Source of the DNA: Gemmatimonadota bacterium
GTDB taxonomy: Bacteria; ARS69
Length of the DNA: 8,917 bases
Assembly (NCBI GenBank): GCA_021604925.1
Contig: BQJX01000080.1
Location: 1-8,917, forward strand
Direction: 5' to 3'
Both the position numbers and the translations under genes were made by a program. This document shows, in pieces, positions 6,748 to 8,917 of the stretch (position 1 is the first letter of the stretch; the number at the start of each line of letters is the position of its first letter). Below the pieces are notes generated by a model that had not been told where the DNA came from, did no database searches, and saw only the letters and a program-made list of their open reading frames with translations.

Positions 6748-6758
6748 TGGTATATTTG
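6748..6758 (+). promoter_or_regulatory. Candidate promoter of the secreted PHP gene
   Basis: TGGTATATT is an extended -10 (TG, one base, then TATATT, five of six to TATAAT) inside an AT-rich island in otherwise GC-rich DNA. The overlapping TATATTTG also fits the Bacteroidetes-type -7 element TAnnTTTG. No clear -35 or TTTG -33 element is seen at the proper distance. It would give a leader of roughly 65 nt ending in the ribosome site GAGGAG. Confidence 0.45.
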
Positions 6759-6829
6759 AGGCCGAATGGCCCTCTTCCCATCGCGACTTTGCCCCCGGGT
6801 CCCCCCCTCGGCGGCCTGAGGAGTTCCGA

Positions 6830-8887
6830 ATGTCACCCTGGCTTCCCCGCGCCGGCTTCGCCTGTCTGGCCCTCCTGGCCGCGACGATTCCCGCGTCCGC
6901 CCAATACTCCGTGTACTACGGCAACTTCCACTCGCACACCAGCTTCTCGTCCGACGCGCAGGGACCCGGTTCCGGACCGCCCACCACGGCGTTCCAGTAC
7001 GCGCGCGACGTGGCCGGCATCGATATTCTCGCGGTGACCGATCACTCGCACTATCTCACGACCAGCGAGTACAACACGCTCCAGGCGAACGCCGACACGT
7101 GGACCACGAACGGCACGTTTGTCGCGATCGCCGCGCAGGAGCACGGCAGCCTTTCCACCAGCGTGTCCGGCGCGTTCGGGCACATGAACGTGTGGGACGC
7201 CGCGCAGGTGATCAACCAGTCCACGTACCGATACAACCTGGTGAGCTCGTACGGATGGATCGCCACCAACGTGGACGCCACCACCGGCAACCCGCTCGTA
7301 GCCGGTTTCAACCATCCGTACACCGGTTCCGGCCAGGGGCCGTGGGCGCAGTTCCAGGACTTCACGTACAACGCCACCGGCGACGACGCGATGCAGTTCA
7401 TCGAGGTGCTGAACGGCAAGCGCTCCTCCGACTACGAGTCGGAGTACTTCGAGGCGCTGGCCAAGGGATGGCATATCGGGGCGCTCGGCAACCAGGACAA
7501 CCACGACGGCGCCTGGGGCGACCAGGTCAACAACGTGGGGAACATCCCGCTCACGGGCGTCTGGGCCGCGGCGCTTACGCGCGCCGACGTGCTGGAGGCT
7601 CTGGCCGCGCGGCGCACCTTCGCCATGGAAGTGGATCCGCCGACCGACCGCATGTCGCTGGAGTTCACCATGGATGGCAACTGGATGGGCTCGGAGTACG
7701 CCACGGCGGCCGACTCGGTCTTCGTGCAGGTGGTGGCTTCCGCCGAGACGAGCATCTCGTCGCTGCAGCTGTTCCGCAACGGCACGTTCCTCAAGTCGAT
7801 CGGTCCGGGCGCCACGTCGTTCACCTGGGACACGTTCGACACGCCGGGCCCCGGCGACTTCTACTACGTGGTCAAGGTGAACCAGGCCGACGGCGACCAC
7901 GCGTGGTCGAGTCCGATCTGGGTGAACTCCACGTCCACGTTCTCGCTGCCGATCTCCGTCGTGAACCAGGACGACGCTTCCGGCCTGCCCACCCTGTGGT
8001 TCCAGACCGCCACCGTGCAGGGCCTGGTCACGGTCGACACCGACACGCTCGACACCGTGAACAACCGGATCTTCATCCAGGACGCCACCGGCGGACTCAT
8101 GGTCCTGGAATCGGGAGCGCAGTCGGTGCACTTCGTGCCGGGCGACAACGTGCTCGTCACCGGCACCGTGGACACGTTCAAGGGGCAGACGCTCATCAGC
8201 AGCCCCACCGCGGTGGAGATCCAGAGCCAGGGCGGCGCGCCACCGTCCGCCGCGATCATCACCACGGCCCAGCTCGAGGCGTCCGGCGAGACGTGGGAAG
8301 GCGCACTGGTGGAGCTGCGCGGCGTGGTGATCACGGGCGGCACGTGGCCCAGTCCCGGGTTCGACGGAGCCGTCACGATCGATGACGGAAGCGGCCCGGC
8401 CACGCTGTTCATCGACAAGGACACCGTGGTGGACGACCAGGGCGCACCGACCGACTCCTCGTTCTCGGTGCTGGGGATCGTGATCCAGGACGACACGGCC
8501 GTTCCGTACGATTGCTGCTACGCCGTGATGCCGCGCTTTGGCGGCGACGTGTTCTCGAACGTGGGAGTGGCCGTGTCCGAGCTTCCGGCCCACGACTCCA
8601 CGGTCCGCACGATCCTGCACGCCACGCGGCCCAATCCGGTCCGCCACCGCGCCGACATCCGCTTCGACGTGGCCGGCTCGCGGGAGCAGCACGTGAAGCT
8701 GGAGATCTACGACTTGAGCGGTCGGCACGTCCGCACGTTGGTGGACGGAGCGCTGCCGCCCGGCGAATTCGAAGTCACCTGGAGTCGCGACTCCGACTCC
8801 GGAAAGCGGGTCGCTGCCGGCGTGTACTTTGCGCGGCTCGTGACCCAGGCCGATCGCGTGACCCGGAAGATCGTGGTTCTGCAGTAG
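6830..8887 (+). CDS. Exported PHP-type metallohydrolase (CehA/McbA-like) with OB-like region and C-terminal sorting domain
   Basis: This 685-residue protein starts at ATG 6830, chosen because GAGGAG (6818-6823) lies 6 nt upstream and a signal peptide follows: hydrophobic core to residue 20, cleavage after ASA (22-24). The open frame before it overlaps the kinase gene and is not coding. Residues 26-260 form a PHP domain with metal-ligand candidates H34-x-H36, D42, D71/H72, E104, H118, H162 and D223-x-H225, so the active centre looks intact. This matches the CehA/McbA-type hydrolases; phosphodiester or other ester cleavage is possible, and the substrate is unknown. Residues about 265-372 form a beta-sandwich-like section. 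Residues about 378-575 resemble OB-fold (DUF5689/YhcR-type) domains of exported nucleases. Residues 596-685 form a FlgD-Ig/Por-type domain (LEIYDLSGRHVRTLVDG, then AAGVYFARL, ending KIVVLQ), which suggests outer-membrane export and surface anchoring or release. No partner gene is visible downstream. Confidence 0.9.
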   Translation: MSPWLPRAGFACLALLAATIPASAQYSVYYGNFHSHTSFSSDAQGPGSGPPTTAFQYARDVAGIDILAVTDHSHYLTTSEYNTLQANADTWTTNGTFVAIAAQEHGSLSTSVSGAFGHMNVWDAAQVINQSTYRYNLVSSYGWIATNVDATTGNPLVAGFNHPYTGSGQGPWAQFQDFTYNATGDDAMQFIEVLNGKRSSDYESEYFEALAKGWHIGALGNQDNHDGAWGDQVNNVGNIPLTGVWAAALTRADVLEALAARRTFAMEVDPPTDRMSLEFTMDGNWMGSEYATAADSVFVQVVASAETSISSLQLFRNGTFLKSIGPGATSFTWDTFDTPGPGDFYYVVKVNQADGDHAWSSPIWVNSTSTFSLPISVVNQDDASGLPTLWFQTATVQGLVTVDTDTLDTVNNRIFIQDATGGLMVLESGAQSVHFVPGDNVLVTGTVDTFKGQTLISSPTAVEIQSQGGAPPSAAIITTAQLEASGETWEGALVELRGVVITGGTWPSPGFDGAVTIDDGSGPATLFIDKDTVVDDQGAPTDSSFSVLGIVIQDDTAVPYDCCYAVMPRFGGDVFSNVGVAVSELPAHDSTVRTILHATRPNPVRHRADIRFDVAGSREQHVKLEIYDLSGRHVRTLVDGALPPGEFEVTWSRDSDSGKRVAAGVYFARLVTQADRVTRKIVVLQ

Positions 8888-8894
8888 GAGCGCT

Positions 8895-8916
8895 CAGCGA
8901 CACCGATCAGTGGCTG
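8895..8916 (+). terminator. Possible weak terminator after the PHP gene, cut by window end
   Basis: CAGCGAC (8895-8901) can pair with GTGGCTG (8910-8916) with one mismatch around an 8-nt loop, starting 8 nt after the stop codon. The window ends immediately afterwards, so a U-tract cannot be seen. This could be a coincidental pairing. Confidence 0.25.
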
Positions 8917-8917
8917 T

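Noticed and set aside
6593..6829. Upstream extension of the PHP gene frame
   Set aside because: It overlaps the kinase start and the promoter island. The signal peptide and ribosome site fix the start at 6830.
6833..8728. Minus-strand open frame of 631 codons opposite the PHP gene
   Set aside because: Valine/Arg/His-rich shadow; the plus strand has a signal peptide, metal-ligand motifs and a C-terminal domain.

Overview
This is a GC-rich bacterial window with five complete protein genes and one truncated one. The last gene combines a signal peptide with a C-terminal FlgD-Ig/type IX-sorting-like domain. Together with the high GC, this suggests an uncultured lineage in or near the FCB group or Eisenbacteria/Krumholzibacteriota. 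That placement is an inference from protein architecture only; no rRNA or other marker gene is present.

Layout. 1-330 (-): 5' part of an acyl-CoA thioesterase of the hotdog fold, cut by the window edge. 403-1863 (+): a large HAD-superfamily 5'-nucleotidase of the eukaryotic cN-II/IG type, followed after 37 nt by an NfsA-like nitroreductase (1901-2674, +). 2675-2973: a 299-nt regulatory region. 2974-4899 (+): dnaK, with no grpE or dnaJ beside it. 4926-4959: a strong, strand-biased terminator. 4963-6594 (-): a soluble hybrid PAS histidine kinase with a C-terminal receiver. 6595-6829: a divergent promoter region. 6830-8887 (+): an exported PHP-type metallohydrolase joined to an OB-fold-like region and a C-terminal sorting domain.

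The most interesting part is the region upstream of dnaK. It carries six CTGCCA hexamers within about 105 bp, one pair forming a perfect palindrome. After it come a near-consensus IHF-like site and then a -24/-12 element with the exact sigma-54 spacing. Read together, this is the classic activator site - IHF bend - sigma-54 promoter layout. It would place the main Hsp70 chaperone under an enhancer-binding-protein switch instead of HrcA/CIRCE or sigma-32. This is an inference from motifs and has not been demonstrated.

Functionally the genes are mostly housekeeping or stress related: purine nucleotide turnover, flavin-dependent reduction, acyl-CoA hydrolysis, protein folding, signal transduction and one secreted hydrolase. 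No mobile element, CRISPR array, tRNA or rRNA was seen.
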